Below are positions 16,160 through 25,075 of a stretch of DNA of 46,372 bases, one piece after another. The stretch's first letter is position 1. Every line of letters begins with the position of its first letter. The position numbers were made by a program, and so were the translations under genes. Below the pieces are notes generated by a model, which saw only the letters and a program-made list of their open reading frames with translations, ran no database searches and had not been told where the DNA came from. Location of the stretch: the NCBI GenBank assembly GCA_947626985.1, contig CANQUG010000027.1:1-46372 (forward strand), in the 5' to 3' direction. Source of the DNA: an uncultured Lachnospiraceae bacterium (GTDB taxonomy: Bacteria > Bacillota > Clostridia > Lachnospirales > Lachnospiraceae).

Positions 16160-17782
16160 TTACTCTTTCACGGTGTATCCTGCGTATTTCAGCGCCGCCA
16201 CTGCGCCCAGCATCAGGACGATTCCCACAGGAAGAGCGATCCACGCCTTCTGCACGAATCCCGCCACGATATAGGTCACGAAGGACACTGCCGCCGCCAC
16301 AATGGCATAGGGCAGCTGGGTGGACACATGATTCACATGATCGCACTGGGCTCCGGCGGAAGCCATGATCGTCGTATCGGAAATGGGCGAACAGTGATCG
16401 CCGCACACCGCTCCGGCCATACAGGCGGAGATGGAAATGATCATCATGGTTTCGCTGGTGCCTGAAAACGCCTCCACAACAATGGGAATCAGGATTCCGA
16501 AGGTTCCCCAGGAGGTTCCTGTGGCAAACGCCAGAAAGCAGGCCACCAGGAAGATAATGGCAGGAAGGAACCGCAGTATGGACTGGGCGGACGACTGAAC
16601 CAGTCCGGCCACGAATTCCGCCGCTCCCAGGCTGTCCGTCATGGACTTCAGCGTCCAGGCAAAGGTCAGGATGAGGATGGCAGGCACCATGGCCTTAAAT
16701 CCCTCCGGAATACAGGACATGCAGTCGGTAAAGGACAGGATCCGTCTGATGCTGTAAACAGCCACCGTTATGATCAGACCGAAAAAGCTTCCGATGGCAA
16801 GCCCCACCGACGCATCGCTCTGAGAAAAGGCGGTGATAAAATCCGTTCCCTCAAAGAATCCGCCGGTATAGATCATGCCGATCACACAGCAGATCACCAG
16901 GCTGAAAATAGGGATCAGAAGATCCGCCACCGTTCCCCTGGGATTTCCTTCCGTACTGTCCTTCTCATTGGCATAGGGGCGTCCCGCCGTCGTGAACAGA
17001 TCTCCCTTAACGGCATTCCGTTCATGTGTGCGCATACTTCCGTATTCCACCTTCAGAAGCACCATGGACACCATCATCACAATGGTAAGCAGCGCATAAT
17101 AATTATAAGGGATGGCCCGCACAAAAATGGCAAGCCCGTCTTCCCCCTCCACAAAGCCGCTGACAGCCGCAGCCCAGGAGGAAATGGGCGCGATGATGCA
17201 GACAGGAGCTGCAGTAGCGTCAATGAGGTAAGCCAGCTTTGCCCTGGAAATGTGATGCTTGTCCGTTACAGGACGCATCACGCTTCCCACAGTCAGGCAG
17301 TTGAAATAATCATCGATAAAGATCAGCACGCCCAGCACAATCGTAGCCAGCTGGGCGCCCACTCTTCCTTTAATCCGGGTGCTGGCCCATCTGCCGAAGG
17401 CGGCAGACCCGCCGGCCCGGTTCATCAGGCATACCATGGTTCCCAGAATCACCAGAAATACCAGGATTCCTACATTGTAGCTGTCCGACAGCACGCTGAT
17501 GATCCCGCCCTGAAAAATATGAACCACCGTCCCCTCAAAGCTGAAGCCTGAGTAGAACAGGGCTCCCACCAGGATTCCCACAAACAGGGAGCTGTACACC
17601 TCCTTGGTGATCAGCGCCAGAGCAATGGCCACCACCGGAGGCACAAGAGCCCAGAATGTAGCGTACATGGCGGGCTGGGCCGCCTCCTCCGCTTCCGCTG
17701 CCAGAACGGACACCGGAAAGGCCGTCAGACACAGCAGCGCCGGAATACCCGCCAGAAGAAATCTTCTTTTGTTCTCTTTCAT
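16160..17782 (-). CDS. NhaC-family transporter under lysine riboswitch control (probable lysine transporter)
   Basis: A 540-aa membrane protein with about a dozen hydrophobic segments and the NhaC-family blocks VLIFIDDYFNCLTVG, FATGTSWGTFGI and GAVCGDHCSPISDTT. Annotation by family alone would read Na+/H+ antiporter. The leader carries a lysine riboswitch with a terminator, and NhaC-superfamily members under such riboswitches have been proposed as lysine transporters (called LysW in comparative genomics). Lysine uptake, probably sodium- or proton-coupled, is therefore the better inference. The N-terminus (about residues 8-28) resembles a cleavable signal but may be the first membrane helix. 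Confidence 0.9.
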   Translation of the reverse strand: MKENKRRFLLAGIPALLCLTAFPVSVLAAEAEEAAQPAMYATFWALVPPVVAIALALITKEVYSSLFVGILVGALFYSGFSFEGTVVHIFQGGIISVLSDSYNVGILVFLVILGTMVCLMNRAGGSAAFGRWASTRIKGRVGAQLATIVLGVLIFIDDYFNCLTVGSVMRPVTDKHHISRAKLAYLIDATAAPVCIIAPISSWAAAVSGFVEGEDGLAIFVRAIPYNYYALLTIVMMVSMVLLKVEYGSMRTHERNAVKGDLFTTAGRPYANEKDSTEGNPRGTVADLLIPIFSLVICCVIGMIYTGGFFEGTDFITAFSQSDASVGLAIGSFFGLIITVAVYSIRRILSFTDCMSCIPEGFKAMVPAILILTFAWTLKSMTDSLGAAEFVAGLVQSSAQSILRFLPAIIFLVACFLAFATGTSWGTFGILIPIVVEAFSGTSETMMIISISACMAGAVCGDHCSPISDTTIMASAGAQCDHVNHVSTQLPYAIVAAAVSFVTYIVAGFVQKAWIALPVGIVLMLGAVAALKYAGYTVKE

Positions 17783-17883
17783 TGATTCTCCATCCTTTCC
17801 CGAAATTACCGATACCGCTGATCGCCGGAATGCCGTCCCTCAGACACGGGAAAAGGATCCGGACGTCTTTTCCTGGAATACCG

Positions 17884-17926
17884 GAAAAAAAGGCCATGAA
17901 CCTTTCCTGACGGAACACGTTCATGG
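17884..17926 (-). terminator. Riboswitch-controlled intrinsic terminator
   Basis: On the minus strand CCATGAAC (17926-17919) pairs with GTTCATGG (17901-17894), and a run of U residues follows at 17891-17885. It lies between the lysine riboswitch and the NhaC-family gene, so it is the expression platform: lysine binding should favour the terminator and switch the gene off. Confidence 0.85.
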
Positions 17927-17950
17927 TCATACCTTGTCTATTTTCCCACT

Positions 17951-18110
17951 GATAGCGCTCCACATTCGTGACAGTCCGCCGCATCTTCTGCGTCGGCCCA
18001 GAATCCCTCCTCCTGGCGGTCAGGACCCTTCGGCGGTCTCCCCTTTCAGCAGAAGGGCCTGCCATGGCCCGCATCTTTCCTGCCTACTCCTGAAGCCCGC
18101 GCCTCTATCG
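17951..18110 (-). promoter_or_regulatory. Lysine riboswitch (L box)
   Basis: Read on the minus strand, the conserved lysine riboswitch core appears in order: GATAGAGGCGC, AGGAGTA, GGAAAGATG, GCTGAAAGGGGAG, CCGCCGAAG, GACTGTCA and finally GGAGCGCTATC, which closes helix P1. The 160-base length and the five-helix arrangement match the class. It precedes a terminator at 17884-17926 and the NhaC-family gene, so it should reduce that gene's expression when lysine is plentiful. Confidence 0.96.
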
Positions 18111-18134
18111 GTAATTTTCTGTTTTTTCATTCCT

Positions 18135-18163
18135 AATTTACCAGTTTTTTCGGAAAATAGCAA
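18135..18163 (-). promoter_or_regulatory. Possible promoter for the riboswitch transcript
   Basis: Minus-strand TTGCTA (18158-18163), a 17-bp spacer and TAAATT (18135-18140). Both boxes match the consensus at four of six positions. Its place about 25 bases before the riboswitch supports it. Confidence 0.5.
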
Positions 18164-18235
18164 CCCTTTTTATTATTTTTTTGTATTTTCATGCGGTCCC
18201 TTCCTGTTTTTCAGGGAATGACTCACAGAACGATC

Positions 18236-19111
18236 CTACTTCTGTTCAAAGCGGTAGACAATATACTTCCCCGCCTCTCCGGCCTTTCTGCACCCCGCTC
18301 TTTTCAGATAGGGAGAGAGACCTGCATCCTTTTTCAGCACCAGATAATCGGTTCTGGTCTTTTTAAGAATCCTGCGGAATCTCTTCCAACCCACCTTTTC
18401 CCCGTAAAAGACCTTATCCATGATAACCTTCTGCCGACGGTAAACCAGACTCTCCGGATCCACCGTCACCACAGCGGACCCGTCCCTGTACAGAACCGCA
18501 TCCCGCCCCAGCACCAGACCCAGGGAAGGATCGTACTGTCTGGCCACCGTATTCAGACTGATATCGAACACCACCCGGGGATGCTCCTGATCTCCGTCCT
18601 CGTGAATGATCCGGCAGGCATCCATCAGATCATCGGGAACCTTATAAATGTTCTCCACCATCTGGAAATTCTTCACAACTCCCTCCAGAGGCGTTCCCAG
18701 AAACGCCAGGACCGCAGCCGCAGCAAGGGCCGCCAGGGCTTTTCCCCAGCCTGTCCTCAGGGCAAACACCAGCCTCACCGCATAATATGCGGTTCCGGGA
18801 ATCACCGGCAGGATCCAGAAGAAACGGTAATACTCGTTCTCAAAATGGAGCGCGGGAATCACATATTTCACCAGAAAGGGATCGTATACCGTCAAAAACA
18901 GCACGATCGTCATGGATATCAGAACGACCGCCGGCTGCCTTCCGGCCTTTGTGCACGCTTCTTTTTTCCCGAAGCGCCCTCCCGCCAGAGACAGCACATT
19001 CCAGAAGATTCCCGCACAAAAGAGGACAAAAAACAGACAGCCTCCCCAGTAATACTTCATACAGATTCCCACAAAATGAAGTCCCATGTCCTTCACCGTT
19101 ACTCCTGCCAT
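18236..19111 (-). CDS. Membrane protein, possible C-terminal half of the upstream protein
   Basis: A 291-aa protein I do not recognise with certainty. It has three to four hydrophobic segments in the N-terminal half (about 19-43, 61-85, 93-117 and 124-140). A soluble, probably extracytoplasmic domain ends in a TDYLVLKKDAG block like that seen at the end of GT-C-type glycosyltransferases and related polytopic proteins. The ATG at 19111 has a good AAGGAGG site, so it is translated. It may work with, or be a detached half of, the 358-aa membrane protein upstream. It is the last gene of a 15-kb run of minus-strand genes. Confidence 0.6.
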   Translation of the reverse strand: MAGVTVKDMGLHFVGICMKYYWGGCLFFVLFCAGIFWNVLSLAGGRFGKKEACTKAGRQPAVVLISMTIVLFLTVYDPFLVKYVIPALHFENEYYRFFWILPVIPGTAYYAVRLVFALRTGWGKALAALAAAAVLAFLGTPLEGVVKNFQMVENIYKVPDDLMDACRIIHEDGDQEHPRVVFDISLNTVARQYDPSLGLVLGRDAVLYRDGSAVVTVDPESLVYRRQKVIMDKVFYGEKVGWKRFRRILKKTRTDYLVLKKDAGLSPYLKRAGCRKAGEAGKYIVYRFEQK

Positions 19112-19237
19112 CTTTCTCCGCCTCCTTTCCGACAGATGCTCTCCCGCGAATCACAGAATCCTGCTCTGCCCTCCTTCGTTTCACCGGACCGCGCCGCGCG
19201 CGCCCGCTCCTCTTCCCCGCCGCGCCGTCTTTGTCTT

Positions 19238-20314
19238 TCATGACGCCGCAAATGCGATCCAGCCCAGCTGCGTTCCGAAATACAGTCCCGCATAAACAAC
19301 AGAGGGAACCATGGACAAAGAAAAAGGAACCAGCCTGGAAAACTGACGGCGCAGGAAAAGAACAGGGAGAACACCTGCAGCGGCAGCCGCAGGCAAAATA
19401 ACGGAGGAGCCGGAAAAACAGGCGGCGCTCAGGGAAACCAGAAACAGCGCCGCATACGCTCCCCGCCCCGCCGCGTCCTGATAAATCCAGAGACTGCAGT
19501 AAAGAACCATGGGAAATATCACATTCGCCAGAAGCGCTTTTCCCTCATATCCTCTGGTAAAAAGAAACGTGCCCGGAGAATAGATGGTATAGGAAAACAG
19601 CTGCATGACGCAGACCAGACATACCATGAGATCCGCTTTTCTTTTTTCCCCCTGAAAAAGCTGTTTCCCGATCTGATAGACGATGAGATTAGCCATCAGC
19701 ACATTGATCACACACATGACCGTCTTGGCCTGAACCAGGGGATGAATGGAAAGAAATCTGCACCACACCGCATTATGCATGGGATAGGCGGAAAACACGT
19801 ACCGCCCCTGAAAATATTTCATCAGGGCTCCAGTATAAGGACTGTAACGTCCCAGAGTACCCGTGTACAGCGAAGTACTTGTCATTCCCACATAATACGC
19901 GGCGTCTACGGTAGTATCCTGATAAAGCGCCCCAAATGCGCACTGCAGCAGGACCGCCGCTGCAGCAGGGATGATCCAGAAGGAATGTCCGGACAGATAT
20001 GTATACACTTTTCTTCTGTATTTCTGCCGGCCTGTCTCTTTCCGCCTCCCTCTCACCATTCCAAAAACAGCTGTTCCCGACAGCAGCGCCAGAAGGATTC
20101 CCCAGACGATACACAGCCCGTTCAGAGGAACCCAGAGGAGAGTCATGGGAACAGCCATCACCTCAAACAGAGCAAAATAAAGAAGATACCCCAGCACCAG
20201 CGCCAGAGAAGCGTCCTTTTTCAGCCTCAGCAGACTCATAAGCAGTCTGCCGAAGAGAAAAAACACGCTCATCTGCAGGAAAAAAGCAGCCGCAGCCTTT
20301 ACAAACTCGCTCAT
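19238..20314 (-). CDS. Polytopic membrane protein (DUF6077-like)
   Basis: A 358-aa protein with about nine to ten hydrophobic segments and an extracytoplasmic loop containing YQDTTVDAAYYVGMT. I recall this pattern from DUF6077-type proteins, but this is from memory. The function is unknown; the shape is like GT-C glycosyltransferases or polymer-handling proteins. Its ATG overlaps the stop of the molybdoenzyme large subunit gene (ATGA), so translation is coupled. The protein ends right after a membrane segment. The next gene on this strand starts with membrane helices 126 bp later, so the pair may correspond to one longer protein elsewhere. Confidence 0.62.
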   Translation of the reverse strand: MSEFVKAAAAFFLQMSVFFLFGRLLMSLLRLKKDASLALVLGYLLYFALFEVMAVPMTLLWVPLNGLCIVWGILLALLSGTAVFGMVRGRRKETGRQKYRRKVYTYLSGHSFWIIPAAAAVLLQCAFGALYQDTTVDAAYYVGMTSTSLYTGTLGRYSPYTGALMKYFQGRYVFSAYPMHNAVWCRFLSIHPLVQAKTVMCVINVLMANLIVYQIGKQLFQGEKRKADLMVCLVCVMQLFSYTIYSPGTFLFTRGYEGKALLANVIFPMVLYCSLWIYQDAAGRGAYAALFLVSLSAACFSGSSVILPAAAAAGVLPVLFLRRQFSRLVPFSLSMVPSVVYAGLYFGTQLGWIAFAAS

Positions 20315-22602
20315 CCCTTTTCTCCCGCCTCTTTTTCCAGAATGGCCATGGCCACCTTCTCCGGCGTTATGGGCAGCTCCCGGAACTGTACGCCCACAGC
20401 GTTATAAACGGCGTTGGTGATCGCCGGGGACGGCGTGTCGATCACCAGCTCCCCGATGGATTTCGCCCCGAAGGGTCCCGTTTTTTCATAACTGCTTCGG
20501 AATTCCACCCGCACCTTTCCTATATCCAGCCGGGACGGTATCTTATACTGCATCAGAGAATTCTCCATCACAGCCCCCCTGGCGCTGTACCGCACATCCT
20601 CAAAGAGGGCCATGCCGATGCCCTGAACGATTCCGCCCTCCGTCTGTACTCTGGCCAGATTGGGATTGATGGGAGTCCCGCAGTCCACCACCCCCACATA
20701 GTCCAGCACCTTCACGCTTCCGGTCTGAGTATCCACCTCCACCTCGGCCATACCCACCATGTAGGGCGGCGGCGAAATCGGCGAAGAATAATTCCTCGTC
20801 ACCCGAAGCTCTTTATTGTTTCCGCAGGTGGCCGCAAAGGCAATCTCCGAAAGAGAAACCTTTTTCTCCCCGCAGGTTACATATTCACCGTCAAAGTCCG
20901 CTTCCTCAGGATCCGCCTCCAGCATTCCCGCGCCGAATTCCAGGATCTTCTCCCTCAGAGCCTCACAGGCCCGCATCACCGCGTTGCCCGTGGCATAGGT
21001 GGTGGAGGAGGCATAGGAACCGGAATCATAGGGGGACGTATCCGTATCCACCCCGAACACGGTGATATTCTCCATCTTCGTATCCAGACAGTCCGCGGCC
21101 ATCTGGGCAAGGATCGTGTCGCATCCTGTTCCCATATCCGTACAGCCCAGGGTAAGAGTATAGGTGCCTTCCTCGTTCAGCTTCAGATCCGCGCCGCCTA
21201 CGTCCACCCCCGCAATGGAGGAGCCCTGCATGGCCATAGCCACGCCTACTCCCCGGATTTTGCCGCTGCCCATGTCACGGCGGGGATATTTGGCGTCCCA
21301 GTCCATCATCTCCTTCGCTCTGGCCATACACTGATCCAGAGCGCAGCTGTCCGCCATTTCGCTGTCCAGATACCCGTGAAGGGGGCTTCCCTCCAGAGGC
21401 ATGTTCAGCTCCCGTATCTTCACGGGATCCATCCCGATCTGAGCCGCCAGCTCATTCACCGCGGTCTCCACCGCATAGATTCCCTGGGTAGCGCCGTATC
21501 CCCGGAAAGCGCCCGCTCCCTGAAGATTCGTATACACCACATCATAGGAAAAGCGGTAGGCCTCCGTATGGCGATACAGAGGAATGGCCTTGTGGCCGGT
21601 AAGGCCCACCGTAGTGGCCCCGTGCTCTCCGTATGCTCCTGCATTGGAAAGTGTGTACACATCCAGAGCCTTCACGATTCCGTGTTCGTCCATTCCCGCC
21701 CGCACCCGGATCTCCATCTCATGGCGGGGGGACCCGCAGATCTGGGATTCATAGCGGGAATATACAATCTTCGACGGCCTGCCTGTCTTCCAGGTGACAA
21801 ACGCCGGATAAACATCGCTCACAGCCGTCTGCTTGGCTCCGAACCCGCCTCCGATCCTGGGCTTGATCACCCGCACCTTCGACGCGGGAATACCCAGGGC
21901 TCTGCCCACGATCCTTCTCACATGGAAGGGAATCTGCGTCGAGGAGAGAACATTCAGTCTTCCGGCGTGGTCCAGATAACAGCAGGTGCGGAAGGTCTCC
22001 ATCATGGCCTGGGAATTGGCCTTCGTGTGGTAGGTCCTGTCCACAGTGTACCTGCATTCCTTCAGAACCTTATCCACGTCCCCCCATTCCTCGCAGCCGG
22101 TGCTGCAGAGATTCCGGCGGTTATCTCCCCCCACGGATACCCGGATCTCCCAGTCCTCCTCCGGATGCACCAGAACAGGATTATCCTTCGCCCTGCGCAT
22201 ATCCAGAAGGGGCTCCTCCACACGGTATTTCACGCGGATCCGTTTCAGCGCCTGATCCGCCGCAGCTTCCGTCTCCCCGGCCACGATGGCCACCGCGTCC
22301 CCCACGAACCTCAGATGAGGATCCAGGATCAGCCTGTCGTAGGGGCTGAATTCCGGATAGGTCTGACCCGCAAGAGTAAAGCGGTTCTGCGGAACGTCCT
22401 TATAAGTAAACACACAGACCACGCCGGCCACCGCCAGCGCCTTCTCCGTATGAATCTCCTCCACCCACGCATTGGCATATGGACTCCTGAGAACCTTTAC
22501 GATCAGGCAGTCCCGGGGAGCCAGGTCGTCCACATAGACGCCCTTTCCTGTCACCAGCGCCATAGCGTCCGTCTTTCGAACCGGTTTGTTTACGTAGGTC
22601 AT
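20311..22602 (-). CDS. Xanthine dehydrogenase-family molybdopterin-binding subunit
   Basis: A 763-aa catalytic subunit of a molybdenum hydroxylase. It carries the molybdopterin loops GGGFGAKQ (251-258) and GAFRGYG (364-370), and the catalytic base E718 in GAKSIGELV, where the family has a conserved GxGE. Such enzymes hydroxylate purines, nicotinate or aldehydes with water as oxygen donor; the substrate is not readable here. The iron-sulfur subunit gene overlaps it by 4 bp upstream and a membrane-protein gene overlaps it by 4 bp downstream, so all are translated as a block. No XdhC-type maturation gene lies beside it. The enzyme is probably cytoplasmic. Confidence 0.93.
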   Translation of the reverse strand: MTYVNKPVRKTDAMALVTGKGVYVDDLAPRDCLIVKVLRSPYANAWVEEIHTEKALAVAGVVCVFTYKDVPQNRFTLAGQTYPEFSPYDRLILDPHLRFVGDAVAIVAGETEAAADQALKRIRVKYRVEEPLLDMRRAKDNPVLVHPEEDWEIRVSVGGDNRRNLCSTGCEEWGDVDKVLKECRYTVDRTYHTKANSQAMMETFRTCCYLDHAGRLNVLSSTQIPFHVRRIVGRALGIPASKVRVIKPRIGGGFGAKQTAVSDVYPAFVTWKTGRPSKIVYSRYESQICGSPRHEMEIRVRAGMDEHGIVKALDVYTLSNAGAYGEHGATTVGLTGHKAIPLYRHTEAYRFSYDVVYTNLQGAGAFRGYGATQGIYAVETAVNELAAQIGMDPVKIRELNMPLEGSPLHGYLDSEMADSCALDQCMARAKEMMDWDAKYPRRDMGSGKIRGVGVAMAMQGSSIAGVDVGGADLKLNEEGTYTLTLGCTDMGTGCDTILAQMAADCLDTKMENITVFGVDTDTSPYDSGSYASSTTYATGNAVMRACEALREKILEFGAGMLEADPEEADFDGEYVTCGEKKVSLSEIAFAATCGNNKELRVTRNYSSPISPPPYMVGMAEVEVDTQTGSVKVLDYVGVVDCGTPINPNLARVQTEGGIVQGIGMALFEDVRYSARGAVMENSLMQYKIPSRLDIGKVRVEFRSSYEKTGPFGAKSIGELVIDTPSPAITNAVYNAVGVQFRELPITPEKVAMAILEKEAGEKG

Positions 22603-23078
22603 GCTTTTGACGCTCCTTTCCCCTGAGATTTTTTATACCGGAGGTAGTTCAGGATTCCTCTGGTCTGTCCTGCGAACCCGGAACAGCGGCAGAGATTTCC
22701 CGCAAGATACTCCTGAATTTCCTCCTCCGTGGGATCTTCCAGCTCCTTCATCATGGCGAGAACGTTCATCACAAATCCCGGATTGCAGAAGCCGCACTGC
22801 TCCGCTCCCTCATCCGCCAGAAACGCCCCGAATTCCTCTGCCTCCTTCTGAAGGCCCTCCAGGGTAACCACCTTTTTTCCATCCGCCCGCACAGCCAGCA
22901 CGGAACAGGAGAGCACCGGTTTTCCGTCCAGCAGAACCGTACAGAGACCGCAGTTAGCCGTCTCACACCCCCGTTTTACGCTATAGCAGCCTCTGGAACG
23001 GAGAAAATCCAGAAGCAGCGTGTCCGGCTGCGCTTCCTCGCTGCGCCTGACGCCGTTGAGCCAGAAATCAACCTTCAT
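22599..23078 (-). CDS. Molybdenum hydroxylase iron-sulfur subunit (two 2Fe-2S clusters)
   Basis: A 159-aa electron-transfer subunit. The plant-ferredoxin-type cluster is bound by C38, C43, C46 and C58. The second, all-helical cluster uses C95, C98, C130 and C132 (QCGFC and CRCSG). This is the standard small subunit that passes electrons from the molybdenum centre to FAD. It overlaps the FAD subunit gene by 11 bp and the large-subunit gene by 4 bp, so the three subunits are translationally coupled. Confidence 0.95.
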   Translation of the reverse strand: MKVDFWLNGVRRSEEAQPDTLLLDFLRSRGCYSVKRGCETANCGLCTVLLDGKPVLSCSVLAVRADGKKVVTLEGLQKEAEEFGAFLADEGAEQCGFCNPGFVMNVLAMMKELEDPTEEEIQEYLAGNLCRCSGFAGQTRGILNYLRYKKSQGKGASKA

Positions 23079-23886
23079 TTCCCATCCCTCCCACTGCCCT
23101 CAGGGCTCTTTTCGTAAGTACCTTCACAAGAAGGGCCCGGTACTCCCCGGACGCCCGCATATTTCCGTTTACGGCAACAGCGGAAAAAGCGTATTCCGCA
23201 AAAGCCTCCGCCGCCTTTTCCTTCTGCTCCCCGGTCATCTCCCCGAATCCCGTGAGAATCCCTCCGGGGTCCTGAACCGCCATGGCGCGGGAAGGCCGGG
23301 CTCCGATCACCACTCTGGCATTTCCGTCCATCAGAGAAGCGCCGCAGGTGAGAACAGGAAAGTCCGTCGCCGTGTTCCGCTGACTGAAATAAGCGCACAC
23401 AAGAGGTCTTTTTCTGACAATCACATTGACCAGAATATCCCTGTCCCTCTTCATGGACGCGAACTCCTCCATGGGAATCCGTCCTCCCCGGTACATCTCC
23501 ACATAGGAATCCAGGGTAAGAAACATGGTCAGCACATCAGAAAATCCGTATCTCCCGAAAATGCTTCCCCCCACAGTGGCGCAGTTGCGGAACTGCACCC
23601 CCACAATATGCCGCAGACTCTCCCTCATGGCGCCGCCGGTAAAGGCATTCAGCCCTTCATCCGTTTCCAGCGCCCGCAGAGGCGTCATGCATCCGATGAC
23701 AAACTCCTCCTCCGTCTCCCGTATGGTATCCAGCCCGAGACCGGACAGATCAATCGCGGTGGAAACGCTGCGGTTTCCCATCTTCAGCCAGACCATCCCT
23801 CCCAGAACACAGGCGGTTTTTTTCTGATTCAGCTCGTAAGCCTCCGCAAGGTCTGCCGCTTTCACGTAATTCCTGATCTTCAGCAT
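23068..23886 (-). CDS. Molybdenum hydroxylase FAD-binding subunit
   Basis: A 272-aa flavoprotein subunit of the PCMH/CO dehydrogenase medium-chain type. The expected blocks are TVGGSIFGRYGFSDV (FAD pyrophosphate region) and an RNCATVGG lead-in, then a C-terminal domain typical of CODH_FAD proteins. It delivers electrons from the iron-sulfur subunit to NAD+ or another acceptor. Its start lies only 16 bp after the stop of a D-Ala-D-Ala carboxypeptidase gene, with an AAAGGA site in between and no room for a terminator or promoter. Confidence 0.92.
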   Translation of the reverse strand: MLKIRNYVKAADLAEAYELNQKKTACVLGGMVWLKMGNRSVSTAIDLSGLGLDTIRETEEEFVIGCMTPLRALETDEGLNAFTGGAMRESLRHIVGVQFRNCATVGGSIFGRYGFSDVLTMFLTLDSYVEMYRGGRIPMEEFASMKRDRDILVNVIVRKRPLVCAYFSQRNTATDFPVLTCGASLMDGNARVVIGARPSRAMAVQDPGGILTGFGEMTGEQKEKAAEAFAEYAFSAVAVNGNMRASGEYRALLVKVLTKRALRAVGGMGNEG

Positions 23887-23902
23887 TCTGTTATCCTTTC
23901 TT

Positions 23903-25075
23903 TTAAACGGTTTTATTGATATTTTCCAGAAGGGAATTCATCTGCCGGTACAGAACCGTTTTGCTCGCCGCCCCCATCACGATGGACACATAGGGCTGCC
24001 CGTAGGCATTCTGACTCAAAATAGCCAGACAGTTTCCCGCGTCGCTGGTGGTTCCTGTCTTTCCCCCCAGCACGGTCACGTCCCTGGGAGGCACGGCGTC
24101 CCCGGTCAGATAGAGATCTGTGGCCTCCAGAGGCGTGCTGACCGCCGTCCCGTCGGCCCTGGTATAATTCACCGTGTAGGAGGTCATCTGGGCGATCTCC
24201 GTAAATTCCGGGTAGGTGAGCGCTTCGTTCAGCATCAGATAAATATCGTAGGGAGTGGTATAATGGTTTTCATCCTGAAGGCCGTGAGGATTGGTGAAAT
24301 GGGTTCCCGTACAGCCCAGCTGAGCCGCGTACCGGTTCATCATCTCCACAAAATCCGCCTCCGTGCCTCCCACGTGCTCCGCAATGGCCGCAGCTGCGTC
24401 ATTGCCCGAGTACACCAGCAGACAATGAAGCAGCTGATCCATGGTCACTCTGTCTCCCGCCCGGAAGCCGCACACCTGAGACCCCTCCTCCAGCGTAACG
24501 TTTTCCTGGGTAATGGTCACCGTTTCATCCGGGTTTCCATATCTGAGAGCCAGCATGGCGGTCATGATCTTGGTAATGCTGGCGGGATACACCCGGCTGT
24601 AAGCCCCCTTGGCAAACATCACTTTTTTTCTGGTAAGATCCAGCAGAAGTCCGCACTGCCCACTCTCCAGCTCCACGGAATCCAGCGCCACATCTTTTCT
24701 CACAACGCACAGCTTTTCCGCAAAGGCCGGGGCTCTCTGCTCCGCTCCGGAGGTGATCACGCTGGCAAATTCCTCAGAGGCGCTGTAGGGCAGCAGGATA
24801 TCCGAAAAAAGACCGTTTCTCAGAATATAAAGGGTCAGGCTCCCTCCTGCAAACAAAACCGCCATCAGAAGGATCAGAAAGAATGTGCGTCGGATTTTCT
24901 TTCTCCTCTGCCTTTTTTTCCGGAGAGCCGCACGCCTTTTCCTGCTGCGGATTTCTCTCAGATAGCTTCCTTCTTCTCCCTCTCTCCGGGCGCTTCTGGT
25001 GTATTCCCTCTCTTCCCCTGTTCTCCGGGTGTCCAAAGAGCGGGAAGAAGATCGACGCTGAGATGGCTGACTCAT
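23903..25075 (-). CDS. D-alanyl-D-alanine carboxypeptidase, S11 family (third copy)
   Basis: A 390-aa membrane-anchored S11 peptidase. The first about 60 residues are very basic and cytoplasmic, followed by one membrane helix (FFLILLMAVLFAGGSLTLYIL), so it is probably anchored rather than cleaved. The catalytic motifs appear in order: SITK, SGN and KTG (in GGKTGTT). It lacks the long C-terminal domain of the other two copies. The frame is open to 25354, but the ATG at 25075 has GAGGAG upstream and overlaps the rodA stop as ATGA. Its place in the elongation operon suggests a role in side-wall growth. Confidence 0.93.
   Translation of the reverse strand: MSQPSQRRSSSRSLDTRRTGEEREYTRSARREGEEGSYLREIRSRKRRAALRKKRQRRKKIRRTFFLILLMAVLFAGGSLTLYILRNGLFSDILLPYSASEEFASVITSGAEQRAPAFAEKLCVVRKDVALDSVELESGQCGLLLDLTRKKVMFAKGAYSRVYPASITKIMTAMLALRYGNPDETVTITQENVTLEEGSQVCGFRAGDRVTMDQLLHCLLVYSGNDAAAAIAEHVGGTEADFVEMMNRYAAQLGCTGTHFTNPHGLQDENHYTTPYDIYLMLNEALTYPEFTEIAQMTSYTVNYTRADGTAVSTPLEATDLYLTGDAVPPRDVTVLGGKTGTTSDAGNCLAILSQNAYGQPYVSIVMGAASKTVLYRQMNSLLENINKTV

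Noticed and set aside
16160..17782. Simple Na+/H+ antiporter annotation
   Set aside because: The lysine riboswitch makes amino-acid transport the better inference, though the family name is kept.
17535..18074. A small gene upstream of the NhaC-family gene
   Set aside because: The frame is the lysine riboswitch and terminator translated by chance.
18191..19243. A 350-codon plus-strand open frame
   Set aside because: Antisense to the 291-aa membrane protein gene, which has a good ribosome site; the translation is low complexity.
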